Shown: positions 24,551 to 33,427, counted from the stretch's first letter. The stretch is DNA of 64,000 nucleotides from Chryseobacterium sp. (GCF_019236175.1 NZ_JAFAJM010000009.1:310001-374000), one strand, 5' to 3'. Numbers and translations: made by a program. The notes: a model not told the origin generated them from the sequence alone.

Positions 24551-25378
24551 TAATACTTTTAATTCCAGATCAATACTTTTACCAAAGAACTTCTTGGAGA
24601 TCTTTTCAAAGTTTTTGGTCAGATCAGATAAATAGAAGTGATAATTCGGTTTAGGATTATTTTCATTCAGAAGATGATACTTATCCAGGATAATTTTCAG
24701 ATGATTGGCTACAATATTCGGGGAGTCAATTACGCGAACCCTGTTTCCGTAATACTGTTTAATCTCATCAATTAACAGCGGATAATGGGTACATCCCAGA
24801 ATCAGTGTTTCAATATTCTTCAGTTTATTATTGCTGAGATAATTGTAAATAATAGCGTGGGTAATCGGATGATTCTTAAATCCTTCTTCAATAGCTGGAA
24901 CCAGTAACGGTGTGGCCAGTTCATCTACCTTAATCCATTTGTTATGCTTGCGGATGCTCTTTTTATAGAGTCCTGAATTCACCGTTGCTTTAGTAGCAAT
25001 GACTCCTACATTATTATGAATTTCGTAAGACACTTTTTCAGCAACGGGATTAATGACATCTATCACCGGTACTTTTCCCGCAACAGATTGCATAACCTCA
25101 TTTAAAGCATTGGCTGTAGCCGTATTACAGGCTATTACAATAGCTTTACAATTTTGCTGAAGTAAAAAATTAGTAATCTTTGTCGAATATTCAATAATCG
25201 CTTCCTTAGACTTCTCTCCGTAAGGAAGATGTTTAGTATCTCCAAAGTAAATCAGATCTTCATTGGGAAGAAGTCTTTTGATTTCTTTAGCTACGGTAAG
25301 TCCTCCTACACCACTGTCAAAAATACCAATAGGCTGACCAGGTGAAAGGTGCGAATAGTCTTTCTTTTTTGTTTTCAA
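24548..25378 (-). CDS. murI: Glutamate racemase
   Basis: Converts L- to D-glutamate for peptidoglycan. Catalytic cysteines are in VIACNTATAN and LILGCTHYPLL; substrate-binding motifs IGIFDSGVGGLTV and IYFGDTKHLPYG are intact. I place the start at the TTG at 25378, giving 276 residues beginning LKTKKKDYSHLS read as Met. The only longer in-frame start is a TTG at 25402 that forms the end of a perfect -7 box (25400-25407), so it cannot be transcribed as a start. Monocistronic, ending at the shared terminator. Confidence 0.93.
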   Translation of the reverse strand: MKTKKKDYSHLSPGQPIGIFDSGVGGLTVAKEIKRLLPNEDLIYFGDTKHLPYGEKSKEAIIEYSTKITNFLLQQNCKAIVIACNTATANALNEVMQSVAGKVPVIDVINPVAEKVSYEIHNNVGVIATKATVNSGLYKKSIRKHNKWIKVDELATPLLVPAIEEGFKNHPITHAIIYNYLSNNKLKNIETLILGCTHYPLLIDEIKQYYGNRVRVIDSPNIVANHLKIILDKYHLLNENNPKPNYHFYLSDLTKNFEKISKKFFGKSIDLELKVL

Positions 25379-25399
25379 ATTGTAAACTGAAATTTTATA

Positions 25400-25407
25400 C
25401 AAAAATA
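25400..25407 (-). promoter_or_regulatory. -7 box TATTTTTG for murI
   Basis: Exact TAnnTTTG on the minus strand. Its final TTG is in frame with murI, 24 bases before the proposed start. Confidence 0.65.
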
Positions 25408-25423
25408 GTGAATAATCGGATAC

Positions 25424-27022
25424 TTAATTAAGATTACTGATCGAAAAATCTTTCGGGTATCTCACTTTATAGCTTACTCTGATTTTTTTCGTTTCAGAAG
25501 GAGATATTTTAACGTTCCATGTTAAGAATCCTTTCTCTTTATCAAGCTCTGCATTATCACTTTGCAGAAGCTCAACCTTTACAGATTCATCTTTACTTAG
25601 AGGAATTTGATCTTTTATATCAATAGTAATTGCTTCTTTTTTATTGTTTCGAACAATAAGATCATAAGTATATGTTTTTTCCTGATAGGAAGAAAAGAGT
25701 TTCTCACTTGCCTTGTCGTTAATTATCTCCTTTCGAACACTTATTCTTTTATCATCGCCAAGAGTAATATTTAATGCATCATCTGTCTGGTTAGGATTTA
25801 TTTTTGTTTCTCCTATGTACATATTTTCAAAAATCACATTCGCTGGGCCTGAAATAAGATTGTATTTACTGAAATCTTTAACATTTGCTATTAAATAGGC
25901 ATTAGCTCCCTCTTTGGGCACTGTATAATATTTATATTCTGCAGGAACTTTAATCTGCTTTAAATTAATAAAATGATCTTCATTATTAGATAAGATATCA
26001 TAAGGAATATCAACATCAAAACTAACATTTAATTGGTTTTCATTAATCTTAAATCCGCTATATCCCACCACAACAACTTCTTCAATCTTCATATTGCTCG
26101 AAGCAGTATCTCTTTTCCCTTTTGAATAAGAAACAACCGGCCTTTCTTCTTTTTTGTAAGAATCTAAGAACCAAGGATGCATTGTTGGCGCATTATTATT
26201 TCTCGAAGATCTTCCGTTAATTAGAGAAAGTTTTACATCTTTCCAATCAAGCCCTGTATCTTGTTTCACTTTTGCTTTAAAAGTTATATCTAGTGGCTCA
26301 GTCAGCTTAGTTCCTTTCACTTCGTAGAATGGCTCCCAAAAAACATTTTCTGCTAAATATCCAATATCTATTTTTGCATTTCCAGATGCACTGCTTGCAA
26401 GTTTCAGAACAATAACACCATCAGAAGAATTTTCCTCAGAATTTAGTGATGATTTTAAACGATTTTTTAAATTTTCAAGTTTTAATGTCGCTTCATTATA
26501 TTTTTTGTTGATATCGAGTTGAGCAATACTTATTTCATTTCTCTTGGTTTTGTAATATTCAGTCAATTGCATGAGTTGAGCAACACTGGATGTATTACTT
26601 CCCACTAACAGTGCTTGGTTTTTATCCAAAAGCTCCAGTGTCTTTTCATTCGTTTGCCTCTCGATTCCAATTTTCATGGTAAGATTCTCTAAAATGGAAA
26701 TACTGTCCTTTATCCTTTTCCCAGTAGGATTATTTCTTTCGAAATAATTTGATTGGTAACTATCCCTATATTGAGCAGAAAGAATAGAAATATTTTTATT
26801 GTTAGTATTGATCTGTATAGATTTCTCAACAATTTCATCTGAAATATTGGTAATAACAACTTCCGAATTCCCAGCAGGTAAAGAAACATTCACAGTATTC
26901 TGCAACTCAGCAGAACTTTTGTATACATTTACTGCATTGACTTTCGCTTTTGTAAAAATTGGTTTTTGAGAAAAATATAGAGTGCTGGAAAAAAGAAAGA
27001 ATAACAATAAATTTCTTTTCAT
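25424..27022 (-). CDS. MuiA-like protein with DUF4140 and DUF4139 domains
   Basis: 532 residues with a signal peptide. The N-terminal DUF4140 part (FTKAKVNAVNVYKSSAELQNTVNVSLPAGNSEVVITNISDEI) leads into a coiled segment (about 90-190), followed by DUF4139: IDIGYLAENVFWEPFYEVKGTKLTEPLDITFKAKVKQDTGLDWKDVKLSLING and the late GFLTWNVKISPSETKKIRVSYKVRYP. Such proteins are called mucoidy inhibitor MuiA homologues, but the molecular role is not established. One odd insertion near residues 309-317 reads IEEVVVVGYS, like the SusC-family TonB plug signature, in a Ser/Lys-rich loop. A TATATTTG box lies 30 bases before the ATG. Confidence 0.85.
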   Translation of the reverse strand: MKRNLLLFFLFSSTLYFSQKPIFTKAKVNAVNVYKSSAELQNTVNVSLPAGNSEVVITNISDEIVEKSIQINTNNKNISILSAQYRDSYQSNYFERNNPTGKRIKDSISILENLTMKIGIERQTNEKTLELLDKNQALLVGSNTSSVAQLMQLTEYYKTKRNEISIAQLDINKKYNEATLKLENLKNRLKSSLNSEENSSDGVIVLKLASSASGNAKIDIGYLAENVFWEPFYEVKGTKLTEPLDITFKAKVKQDTGLDWKDVKLSLINGRSSRNNNAPTMHPWFLDSYKKEERPVVSYSKGKRDTASSNMKIEEVVVVGYSGFKINENQLNVSFDVDIPYDILSNNEDHFINLKQIKVPAEYKYYTVPKEGANAYLIANVKDFSKYNLISGPANVIFENMYIGETKINPNQTDDALNITLGDDKRISVRKEIINDKASEKLFSSYQEKTYTYDLIVRNNKKEAITIDIKDQIPLSKDESVKVELLQSDNAELDKEKGFLTWNVKISPSETKKIRVSYKVRYPKDFSISNLN

Positions 27023-27052
27023 AGTTTATAGTTTTTATTTAAAGTTCAACTT

Positions 27053-27060
27053 CAAATATA
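27053..27060 (-). promoter_or_regulatory. -7 box TATATTTG for the MuiA-like gene
   Basis: Exact TAnnTTTG on the minus strand, 30 bases before the ATG at 27022. Confidence 0.6.
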
Positions 27061-27072
27061 CACTAATAAATT

Positions 27073-28197
27073 TTACACCAAAAACAAATCCGAAGCAATT
27101 CCATCCGCCATAAACCAATGCTTTTCAGGAATTTTTAAATGATCATTTTCAACAATTAAAATACCTTCCTCTATTTTCTGTTTTAGTTCTGTTTGGAAAT
27201 GTTCTAATATCTTATCTGAGAATTTGTTTTTTAAATTGGCAAGATCCACTCCCCAAATGGTTCGCAACCCAATCATAATCATTTCATTAAACTGATCTTC
27301 CTGAGAAAGAATTTCTTCTTCTTTTGCTAAGACCTTATCATGAAGTTTTTTGATATACTGTTGGTTATTGGCAACATTCCAGCTTCTGACATCAAGCCCG
27401 TTGTATGAATGCGCTGAAGGACCTATCCCCAGATATTCCTGATATTTCCAGTATGAAGAATTGTGTCTGGAATAAAAACCGGGTTTGGCAAAGTTGGAAA
27501 CTTCATAATGTTCAAAACCATTATCCTTTAAAAATTCTGACAGGTAATAAAATTCTCTGTTTTGTTCTTCTTCTTTCGGGCTTTTTACTTTTCCTTTTGA
27601 AATCCAGTTTTCCAAAGCTGTCTTTGGCTCAACAGTCAAAGCATATGAGGAGATATGAGGGACTTCGAGAGCTATGGTTTTATGTAAATTTTCCTTCCAT
27701 ATTTCAAGATTGGAAGTCGGGGAACCATAGATCAGGTCGATGCTTAAATTTTCAAATCCAAAATCCTGTGCACGCTTAATAGATCCTTCGGCTTCAGAAG
27801 CAGTATGGGCACGGTTCATCAGTTTCAGATCCTCTTCAAAGAAACTTTGTGTTCCGATAGACAAGCGGTTAACAGGAGTTCCTGCTAGCTGTTTTAAAAA
27901 CTGTTGATTCAGATCATCCGGATTGGCTTCCAAAGTAATTTCAATATCATTCTCAAAGCTGAAATATTTTAACGTTTCATCAATTAAAGAATGGATTTCA
28001 TCTGCGGAAAGAATGGAAGGAGTACCTCCGCCAAAATATAAAGACTGTAATGTTTTGTTTTGCAGCTCCCCTTTCCGAAGCATAAGCTCAGTTTTCATGG
28101 CATGAAGCATTTCATCCTTAGAATTCAGGGATGTTGAAAAATGAAAATTACAATAACTGCACTTTTGTTTACAGAAGGGAATGTGAATATATATCAT
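27073..28197 (-). CDS. hemW: Radical SAM heme chaperone HemW
   Basis: 374 residues from the ATG at 28197. The protein then begins MIYIHIPFCKQKCSYCNF, with the radical-SAM cluster CxxxCxxC at Cys9, Cys13 and Cys16. A longer in-frame start falls in the preceding terminator hairpin and is rejected. Other hallmarks: SLYFGGGTPSIL, ITLEANPDDL, NRLSIGTQSF, GFENLSIDLIYGSP and HISSYALTVEPKT, all typical of HemW/coproporphyrinogen-oxidase-like proteins, plus a C-terminal HemN_C-type tail. HemW inserts heme into targets; it is not the HemN oxidase, although annotations often confuse the two. Confidence 0.9.
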   Translation of the reverse strand: MIYIHIPFCKQKCSYCNFHFSTSLNSKDEMLHAMKTELMLRKGELQNKTLQSLYFGGGTPSILSADEIHSLIDETLKYFSFENDIEITLEANPDDLNQQFLKQLAGTPVNRLSIGTQSFFEEDLKLMNRAHTASEAEGSIKRAQDFGFENLSIDLIYGSPTSNLEIWKENLHKTIALEVPHISSYALTVEPKTALENWISKGKVKSPKEEEQNREFYYLSEFLKDNGFEHYEVSNFAKPGFYSRHNSSYWKYQEYLGIGPSAHSYNGLDVRSWNVANNQQYIKKLHDKVLAKEEEILSQEDQFNEMIMIGLRTIWGVDLANLKNKFSDKILEHFQTELKQKIEEGILIVENDHLKIPEKHWFMADGIASDLFLV

Positions 28198-28226
28198 AAA
28201 AAAGCTCTGAAAAAATTCAGAGCTCA
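28198..28226 (-). terminator. Terminator after porP/sprF-like gene
   Basis: Read on the minus strand: AGCTCTGAA / TTCAGAGCT stem followed by a T run, ending right at the hemW start codon. hemW therefore begins immediately after the terminator. Confidence 0.8.
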
Positions 28227-28247
28227 AATTTATTTAAATTAAATTGA

Positions 28248-29198
28248 TTAATATCTAAATCCTCTAACATTAATAAAGTTATCGAAGTTATAACCAAGAC
28301 CAAGCATGAAGCTGTTTCCTCCATACGTCTGGATATCGGATATTCCAAGGTTATAAGTAGCTCCAATCATAAATTTATTGAATCTCACTTTAACAATTGG
28401 AGAAATACTCAGATTCTGATTATTAAATCTGTTCTGAACAGTTCTGTAGCTTACCCCAAAAGAGAAAGCGTTAATTTCGTTAGAAAAAGTTGCCATTAAA
28501 TTCCAGTCGATCATTCTTGTTGAATTGGTATTCAGGTTGATCAATGCTGATGGCGCTAAAGTAATGTTATCTGCAATATTCCAGTTATATCCTAGGTTTA
28601 AAAAGAATTTGATAGGGGAAGGTTCATAGTTGTTTACGATAGACGCATCATTACTCAATGCAATATCATTTACGGAAATACCTCCGAATAGTCCTCTATA
28701 GGTAGCCGCTAAACCAAAATTGGCATATACCATAAAGATGTTACTTTCTTCTCCTCTTAATAAAGGGTCACCGCCTTCTTCCGTATTAATTTTTGAATAA
28801 TCAAAATTCATATTATAGAAGTTAACACTTGTACCAAAAGAGAACTGATCTTTTCTATCGCCCTCGCTGCTTAGCGGAATAAAATACGAAGCACCCGCTG
28901 TAATTCCCCCCGCAGAAATAGGACCATTGCTATCTCTGAATACAGAAAGACCGGCACCCACTCTATCAAAAATATTCGCATGAATCCCCACTGATTGTAC
29001 ATTCGGAGAATTGCTGAATTTTGAAAATTGTTGTTGATAGTTGGCATTAAGCTGTACGTAGTCTGTTTTTCCGTATTGAGCTGGGTTGAACAGGAACTCA
29101 CCATCCATAAGATATTGCTGATAGTATGGTAGTGATTCTTGTGCTTTGTATGCATTTGACAAAAGAGCTAAACATACGATAGCATATAGTTTTCTCAT
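28248..29198 (-). CDS. PorP/SprF-family type IX secretion-associated membrane protein
   Basis: 316 residues from the ATG at 29198, which gives a signal peptide MRKLYAIVCLALLSNAYKAQ. The next segment SLPYYQQYLMDGEFLFNPAQYGKTDYVQLNANYQQQ is the diagnostic PorP/SprF start (YxxYxxNxxxxNPAxAG-like), followed by barrel strands and GATYNLGISDIQTYGGNSFMLGLGYNF. Such proteins form outer-membrane barrels linked to the type IX system; many pair with a specific large surface protein gene next door. Here no such adhesin is adjacent: neighbours are hemW and rluD. The upstream TTG at 29216 is considered a poorer start. Confidence 0.88.
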   Translation of the reverse strand: MRKLYAIVCLALLSNAYKAQESLPYYQQYLMDGEFLFNPAQYGKTDYVQLNANYQQQFSKFSNSPNVQSVGIHANIFDRVGAGLSVFRDSNGPISAGGITAGASYFIPLSSEGDRKDQFSFGTSVNFYNMNFDYSKINTEEGGDPLLRGEESNIFMVYANFGLAATYRGLFGGISVNDIALSNDASIVNNYEPSPIKFFLNLGYNWNIADNITLAPSALINLNTNSTRMIDWNLMATFSNEINAFSFGVSYRTVQNRFNNQNLSISPIVKVRFNKFMIGATYNLGISDIQTYGGNSFMLGLGYNFDNFINVRGFRY

Positions 29199-29221
29199 AA
29201 CAAATCTTGATTTCAATTCAA

Positions 29222-29229
29222 CAAATATA
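29222..29229 (-). promoter_or_regulatory. -7 box TATATTTG for the PorP/SprF gene
   Basis: Exact TAnnTTTG on the minus strand, 23 bases before the ATG at 29198. Confidence 0.65.
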
Positions 29230-29249
29230 AAAAAAATCTCAATATATTT

Positions 29250-30323
29250 TTAGTTTTCCAAATAAATTCTCCATTTTTTTACGGCATCCGCCATATCTTT
29301 GGGCATTGGGCTCTCAAAATATAATTCCTTCTTTGTTGTTGGGTGTATAAAACCTAGGGTATGTGCATGAAGTGCATGTCTTGGCAAAATTTCGAATACA
29401 TTTTTAATGAATTGTTTATATTTTGGAAGGTTTACCCCTCTTAAAGGCGTATGTCCTTCATATCTTTCATCATTAAATAAAGTATGACCAATATGTCTGA
29501 AGTGCGCTCTGATCTGATGCGTTCTTCCCGTCTCAAGTTTACACTCTATCCAGGTCATATATTTAAACCTTTCCAGAACTTTATAATGCGTTACAGCGTG
29601 TTTTCCCTGGCTTCCGTCCTCATATACCGACATCTGCATTCTGTTTTTAGGATGCCTTCCGATATGCCCTCTGATGGTTCCCTCATCATCCTGCATATTT
29701 CCCCATACAAATGCCCAATAAAGTCTTTTGGTCGTTCTGTTAAAAAATTGCTTTGCTAAAAAGCTTAAAGCATATTCGTTTTTAGCAATCACCAATAATC
29801 CGGAAGTATCTTTATCGATCCTGTGAACAAGCCCTACCCTGTCAAGGTCAGATTTTTCACCATTTTTTTCGAAGTGAAATGCTAACGCATTCACAAGAGT
29901 ACCATCCCAGTTTCCGAATCCCGGATGTACAACCATACCTGCTTCTTTATCTACAACTACCAGATCATCATCTTCATAAATGATATTAACAGGGATATCC
30001 TGCGGAATAATTACATTTTCCCTTGGCGGATGAGTAAGCAATACTGAAATCTGATCTCCTGGTTTTACTCTGTAGTTTTGTTTTACCGCAGTTCCATTCA
30101 CAATAACATTTCCTGCTCTGCAGGTTTGTGAAATTTTATTCCTTGAAGAATTCTGTCTGTAAATCAACAGAAACTTATCAATTCTGAGAGGTTCCTGTTT
30201 ATGATCAACGGTGATATTAAGATGCTCATATAATCCTTTATTCTCTTCATCAATATCAATGTTGTCAATACTGTTGGAATCTAATAATTCTTCATCTAAA
30301 AAATCTTCGTTATCTTCTGACAT
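29250..30323 (-). CDS. RluA-family rRNA pseudouridine synthase (RluD-like)
   Basis: 357 residues from the ATG at 30323. An acidic N-terminal extension of about 35 residues precedes an S4 RNA-binding domain (RIDKFLLIYRQNSSRNKISQTCRAGNVIVNG). The catalytic domain has IYEDDDLVVVDKEAGMVVHPG and HRIDKDTSGLLVIA (167-180, catalytic Asp170), then KRLYWAFVWG, a LETGRTHQIRAHF motif and HALHAHTLGF. S4 plus RluA organisation fits RluD, which makes pseudouridines in helix 69 of 23S rRNA. Its gene follows the PASTA-protein gene, a conserved neighbourhood in Bacteroidota. Confidence 0.9.
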   Translation of the reverse strand: MSEDNEDFLDEELLDSNSIDNIDIDEENKGLYEHLNITVDHKQEPLRIDKFLLIYRQNSSRNKISQTCRAGNVIVNGTAVKQNYRVKPGDQISVLLTHPPRENVIIPQDIPVNIIYEDDDLVVVDKEAGMVVHPGFGNWDGTLVNALAFHFEKNGEKSDLDRVGLVHRIDKDTSGLLVIAKNEYALSFLAKQFFNRTTKRLYWAFVWGNMQDDEGTIRGHIGRHPKNRMQMSVYEDGSQGKHAVTHYKVLERFKYMTWIECKLETGRTHQIRAHFRHIGHTLFNDERYEGHTPLRGVNLPKYKQFIKNVFEILPRHALHAHTLGFIHPTTKKELYFESPMPKDMADAVKKWRIYLEN

Positions 30324-30345
30324 TGTTTTATATTTTTTACGCAAA

Positions 30346-30378
30346 AGGCTTCAACATTTTGCAGTTGAAGCCTGTATT
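30346..30378 (-). terminator. Possible weak terminator between the PASTA and rluD genes
   Basis: AGGCTTCAAC / GTTGAAGCCT stem with an 8-base loop but only a short T run on the minus strand; partial read-through into rluD is likely. Confidence 0.55.
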
Positions 30379-30399
30379 TTGTTACTAATAGTTCTACCG

Positions 30400-31509
30400 T
30401 TACTCTACTACTACTTTTTTAGCTTTTGGCTTTTGAGCAGGTTGTTGTCCTGCCGGTGTTGTTGTAGCTGATTTTGCAGGAGTTCCTGCGGTATGATTGC
30501 TGCTGTTACCAGCAGGAGTTTTAGATTTTTCCATACCGGATGTTGAAGCAGCCGGTTTGGGAGTTGTTGTCTGAGCTTTAGGGGCTTCAGCTTTTACAGG
30601 TTCCGCTTTGGGAGTTTCTTTCTTAGGAACGGGAACAGGTACCACCGGTGGCGCGTAGCTTGGTTCCGAATGCACTTCTTCATATCGTACCGGTGGCAGA
30701 GAAGTGTCTACTTTCATTCTGTAAATAGAATTAAGCTGTTCTACCTTTGCTCTCAGCTCTGCCGGAGTTCTTTTACTTGCCCATAGATCAATCTGCATTC
30801 CCTGATCACGAACATCCCCTGAAGCCGGATCCTGATAATAAATAATATCAGATTCATCCTTACCTCCGTCTTCATGTTCTACCAGCCCTACTTCAAACAT
30901 ACTTTTGGTAATTACGGCTCTCGCTTCTTTTACCGAAAGGCCTACTACATTAGGGATACTGATATTTCTCATAGGTCCTGTACCTACGACTACATCAATG
31001 ACAGAAAATCTAGGTAAACGGGTTCCCGGATTGACGGCATTTCCTTTATATAATATTCTTAAAAGGGCATCTTTCTGAATACTAGGCTCATAAATGGTAT
31101 CTCCGATTTTAAGTCCCACCTGATCTAGTCGTTGGAATGCCAGTCCGGAATATTTATTAATAACATCAGGTACAGCAATCTGAGCCCATGTTCTAGGATT
31201 AACTTTTAATCGCACTGTTCTTCCGTCCTTTACACGGGAACCCGGCGCAGGATAGATCTGAAGAACCTGAAAAGGTCTGAACTTAGGATCATAATTAGCA
31301 CTATCTACTTCATACTCAAGACCTGTGTCATCTAATATTTTAATTGCATCGTGCACAGATTTATTAACTACATTGGGAACAGGTATTTCCTGGCCATGAT
31401 TTGTGTGGTATTCCAACCAACGGAATGTAAGCCACACCAATCCCACGAAAACGCCGATGGCTACTACCAGATTCAGTAAAACTTTCCAATTGAAAAGTGA
31501 TTTAAGCAT
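30400..31509 (-). CDS. PASTA-domain membrane protein
   Basis: 369 residues from the ATG at 31509. A TATATTTG promoter box (31536-31543) lies between this ATG and the next upstream in-frame start, which is therefore rejected. One transmembrane helix at about residues 10-30 (LLNLVVAIGVFVGLVWLTF) is followed by three PASTA repeats, each opening with (I)P(V/D)V(V/I) and containing a basic-turn-hydrophobic core: IPVPNVVNKS, IAVPDVINKY and ISIPNVVGLS. The last 100 residues are Pro/Ala/Lys/Thr-rich and end KKVVVE. PASTA domains bind peptidoglycan or beta-lactam-like ligands in other proteins, but no kinase or transpeptidase domain is present. Divergent from ddl, which fits cell-wall function. Confidence 0.88.
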   Translation of the reverse strand: MLKSLFNWKVLLNLVVAIGVFVGLVWLTFRWLEYHTNHGQEIPVPNVVNKSVHDAIKILDDTGLEYEVDSANYDPKFRPFQVLQIYPAPGSRVKDGRTVRLKVNPRTWAQIAVPDVINKYSGLAFQRLDQVGLKIGDTIYEPSIQKDALLRILYKGNAVNPGTRLPRFSVIDVVVGTGPMRNISIPNVVGLSVKEARAVITKSMFEVGLVEHEDGGKDESDIIYYQDPASGDVRDQGMQIDLWASKRTPAELRAKVEQLNSIYRMKVDTSLPPVRYEEVHSEPSYAPPVVPVPVPKKETPKAEPVKAEAPKAQTTTPKPAASTSGMEKSKTPAGNSSNHTAGTPAKSATTTPAGQQPAQKPKAKKVVVE

Positions 31510-31535
31510 ACTTAAAAATACTTTAATTATAACGG

Positions 31536-31543
31536 CAAATATA
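31536..31543 (-). promoter_or_regulatory. -7 box TATATTTG for the PASTA gene
   Basis: Exact TAnnTTTG on the minus strand, 26 bases before the ATG. Confidence 0.65.
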
Positions 31544-31635
31544 GCTAATAATTTTAGAATGCGCTTTTTATTTAACACATTTCATTTTTGATCTTAAAAT
31601 TTACGGATTTCCCCTATTGCATGACATAAAATGTT

Positions 31636-31643
31636 TAAATTTG
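31636..31643 (+). promoter_or_regulatory. -7 box TAAATTTG for ddl
   Basis: Exact TAnnTTTG, 16 bases before the ddl ATG. Confidence 0.65.
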
Positions 31644-31659
31644 CCTTAATTGATACTAT

Positions 31660-32649
31660 ATGGTTATGAACAAAAAAAGCGTTGCCGTAGTAATGGGAGG
31701 CTATTCTGATGAATATGTTGTTTCTTTAAAAAGCGGGCAGTTGATTTATGATTCTTTAGACAGAAATCTGTATGATGTATATAAGGTTGTCATCCTTAAA
31801 AACGAATGGTATTTTTTAGGTGAAAATGATAAAAAATATGAAATCAACAGAGGAGATTTTTCTGTCACTCTAGATAACGGTGAAACATTAAAATTCGATG
31901 TCTGCTTCAATATTATCCATGGTACCCCTGGTGAAAATGGTATTCTTCAGGCTTATTGGGATGCTATCGGCCAACGATACACAGGTTGCGATTTTTATCA
32001 GAGCGCCCTTACTTTCAACAAAAAAGATACGCTTGCCGTATTGTCTAAATATGGTATACCTTCCGCTAAAAGCGTTTATTTAAGAAAAGGAGAAAACATC
32101 AACGTTGATAAAATAATAGATGAGCTGGGTCTTCCGGTTTTCGTAAAGCCTAATCAATCCGGATCTTCTTTAGGAATTTCTAAAGTAAAAGAGAAATCTG
32201 AACTGATAGCGGCTACAGAAATAGCCTTTAAAGAGGATAATGAAATTCTTATTGAGAGTTTCCTTAACGGAATGGAAGTCTCCGTAGGAGTTATTGATTT
32301 CAAAGGTGAAACCATTGTATTAGGAATTACAGAAATTGTTCCTACCAATGAATTCTTCGACTATGAAGCCAAATATGAAGGGGCTTCTGAAGAAATTACA
32401 CCGGCAAGAATTGATGAAGAGACGACAAAAAGAGTAGAAGAAATTGCTAAAAGAGCCTATGATTCATTAGGGATGAGTGGTTTTTCAAGAAGTGAGTATA
32501 TCTTAATGGACGGAATTCCTTACATGCTTGAAATGAATACCAATCCGGGATTCTCTCCTGCAAGTATCCTTCCGCAACAGGCCAGACATTATGGGATCTC
32601 CATCATGGATCTCTGTGGGAACGAAGTTGAAAAAGCGTTTAATAAATAA
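31660..32649 (+). CDS. ddl: D-alanine--D-alanine ligase
   Basis: Joins two D-alanines for peptidoglycan precursors; an ATP-grasp enzyme. The 329-residue protein has the N-terminal GGYSDEYVVSLKSG substrate segment, FNIIHGTPGENGILQAYWDAIG, the ATP-grasp core LPVFVKPNQSGSSLGISKV, and YDSLGMSGFSRSEYIL plus LEMNTNPGFSPASILP (metal-binding Asn and Glu). An ATG two codons downstream (31666) is an alternative start with the usual MNKKSVAVVMGG. Divergent from the PASTA gene and followed by coaD after 94 bases. Confidence 0.94.
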   Translation: MVMNKKSVAVVMGGYSDEYVVSLKSGQLIYDSLDRNLYDVYKVVILKNEWYFLGENDKKYEINRGDFSVTLDNGETLKFDVCFNIIHGTPGENGILQAYWDAIGQRYTGCDFYQSALTFNKKDTLAVLSKYGIPSAKSVYLRKGENINVDKIIDELGLPVFVKPNQSGSSLGISKVKEKSELIAATEIAFKEDNEILIESFLNGMEVSVGVIDFKGETIVLGITEIVPTNEFFDYEAKYEGASEEITPARIDEETTKRVEEIAKRAYDSLGMSGFSRSEYILMDGIPYMLEMNTNPGFSPASILPQQARHYGISIMDLCGNEVEKAFNK

Positions 32650-32743
32650 TCAGAAGTTAGAAATTACAGATTAAACGTTAGAGATATATACTCTTACAGC
32701 TTATAACAGATAATTCACTATCCAAAATCATAACTCGTACAAC

Positions 32744-33202
32744 ATGAAAATTGCTGTTTTCCCAGGGTCTTTTGACCCGATTACACTAGGACATTATGAT
32801 ATTATAGAAAGAGCGGCACCGCTGTTCGACAAATTAATTATTGCCATCGGACAAAACTCTCAGAAGAAATATATGTTTCCTCTGGAAAAGAGGATGGAAT
32901 TCATTCAAAACTCTGTGGCAGAGTTTCCCAATGTAGAAGTAGACTCATTCGAAGGATTAACGGTAGATTACTGTTTTGAAAAAAATGCCCAATACATTAT
33001 CCGCGGATTGAGAAATCCGGCCGATTTTGAATTCGAAAAAGCGATTGCCCACACCAACAGAACTTTAGCTCACAAAAAGCTGGAAACCGTATTTTTACTG
33101 ACTTCATCAGGAAAATCATTCATCAGCAGCAGTATCGTAAGGGAAATCATTACCCATGGCGGAGAATATGAGCTGATGGTTCCGGACTCAGTGAGAGTAT
33201 AA
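32744..33202 (+). CDS. coaD: Phosphopantetheine adenylyltransferase
   Basis: Penultimate step of coenzyme A synthesis: 4'-phosphopantetheine plus ATP gives dephospho-CoA. The 152 residues contain the nucleotidyltransferase motif FPGSFDPITLGHYDII (T/HxGH), YIIRGLRNPADFEFE and the ATP-binding ISSSIVREI. Length fits the family. Starts with a normal ATG. It lies downstream of ddl in a common Flavobacteriia order, with no obvious terminator between. Confidence 0.95.
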   Translation: MKIAVFPGSFDPITLGHYDIIERAAPLFDKLIIAIGQNSQKKYMFPLEKRMEFIQNSVAEFPNVEVDSFEGLTVDYCFEKNAQYIIRGLRNPADFEFEKAIAHTNRTLAHKKLETVFLLTSSGKSFISSSIVREIITHGGEYELMVPDSVRV

Positions 33203-33215
33203 AGATCACTATACA

Positions 33216-33421
33216 ATGAGTAATAAATAATTGAAAAAACTGATGAGACCCAACTTTGGCTTGAAAAATTATTAAAAATTAGAATATTTAAGTCCGAAAA
33301 AAATTTTACATTTAAAAAAAATGTGAAAACCTATAAAAGTTATGACTGCAAATCAATTTAGGTTATCTCAAATTTAAATGGCATAATTTTTATTACTGAT
33401 TGCTCATTATTTATTACTCAT
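33216..33421. repeat. 206-base AT-rich segment bounded by perfect 16-bp inverted repeats
   Basis: ATGAGTAATAAATAAT at 33216-33231 and its exact reverse complement at 33406-33421 flank 174 bases with no coding frame. The segment lies between coaD and the TRIC channel gene. It could be a miniature transposable element or a chance product of the low-complexity TGAGTAATAA-type repeats; no target-site duplication was clear. Confidence 0.5.
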
Positions 33422-33427
33422 AATCGT

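Noticed and set aside
25424..27022. TonB-dependent receptor call from EEVVVVGY
   Set aside because: There is no plug domain otherwise and no 22-strand barrel; DUF4140/DUF4139 explain the rest.
31510..31578. Extended N-terminus of the PASTA protein
   Set aside because: A TATATTTG promoter box lies between this upstream start and the ATG at 31509, and the shorter form already begins with a normal membrane anchor.
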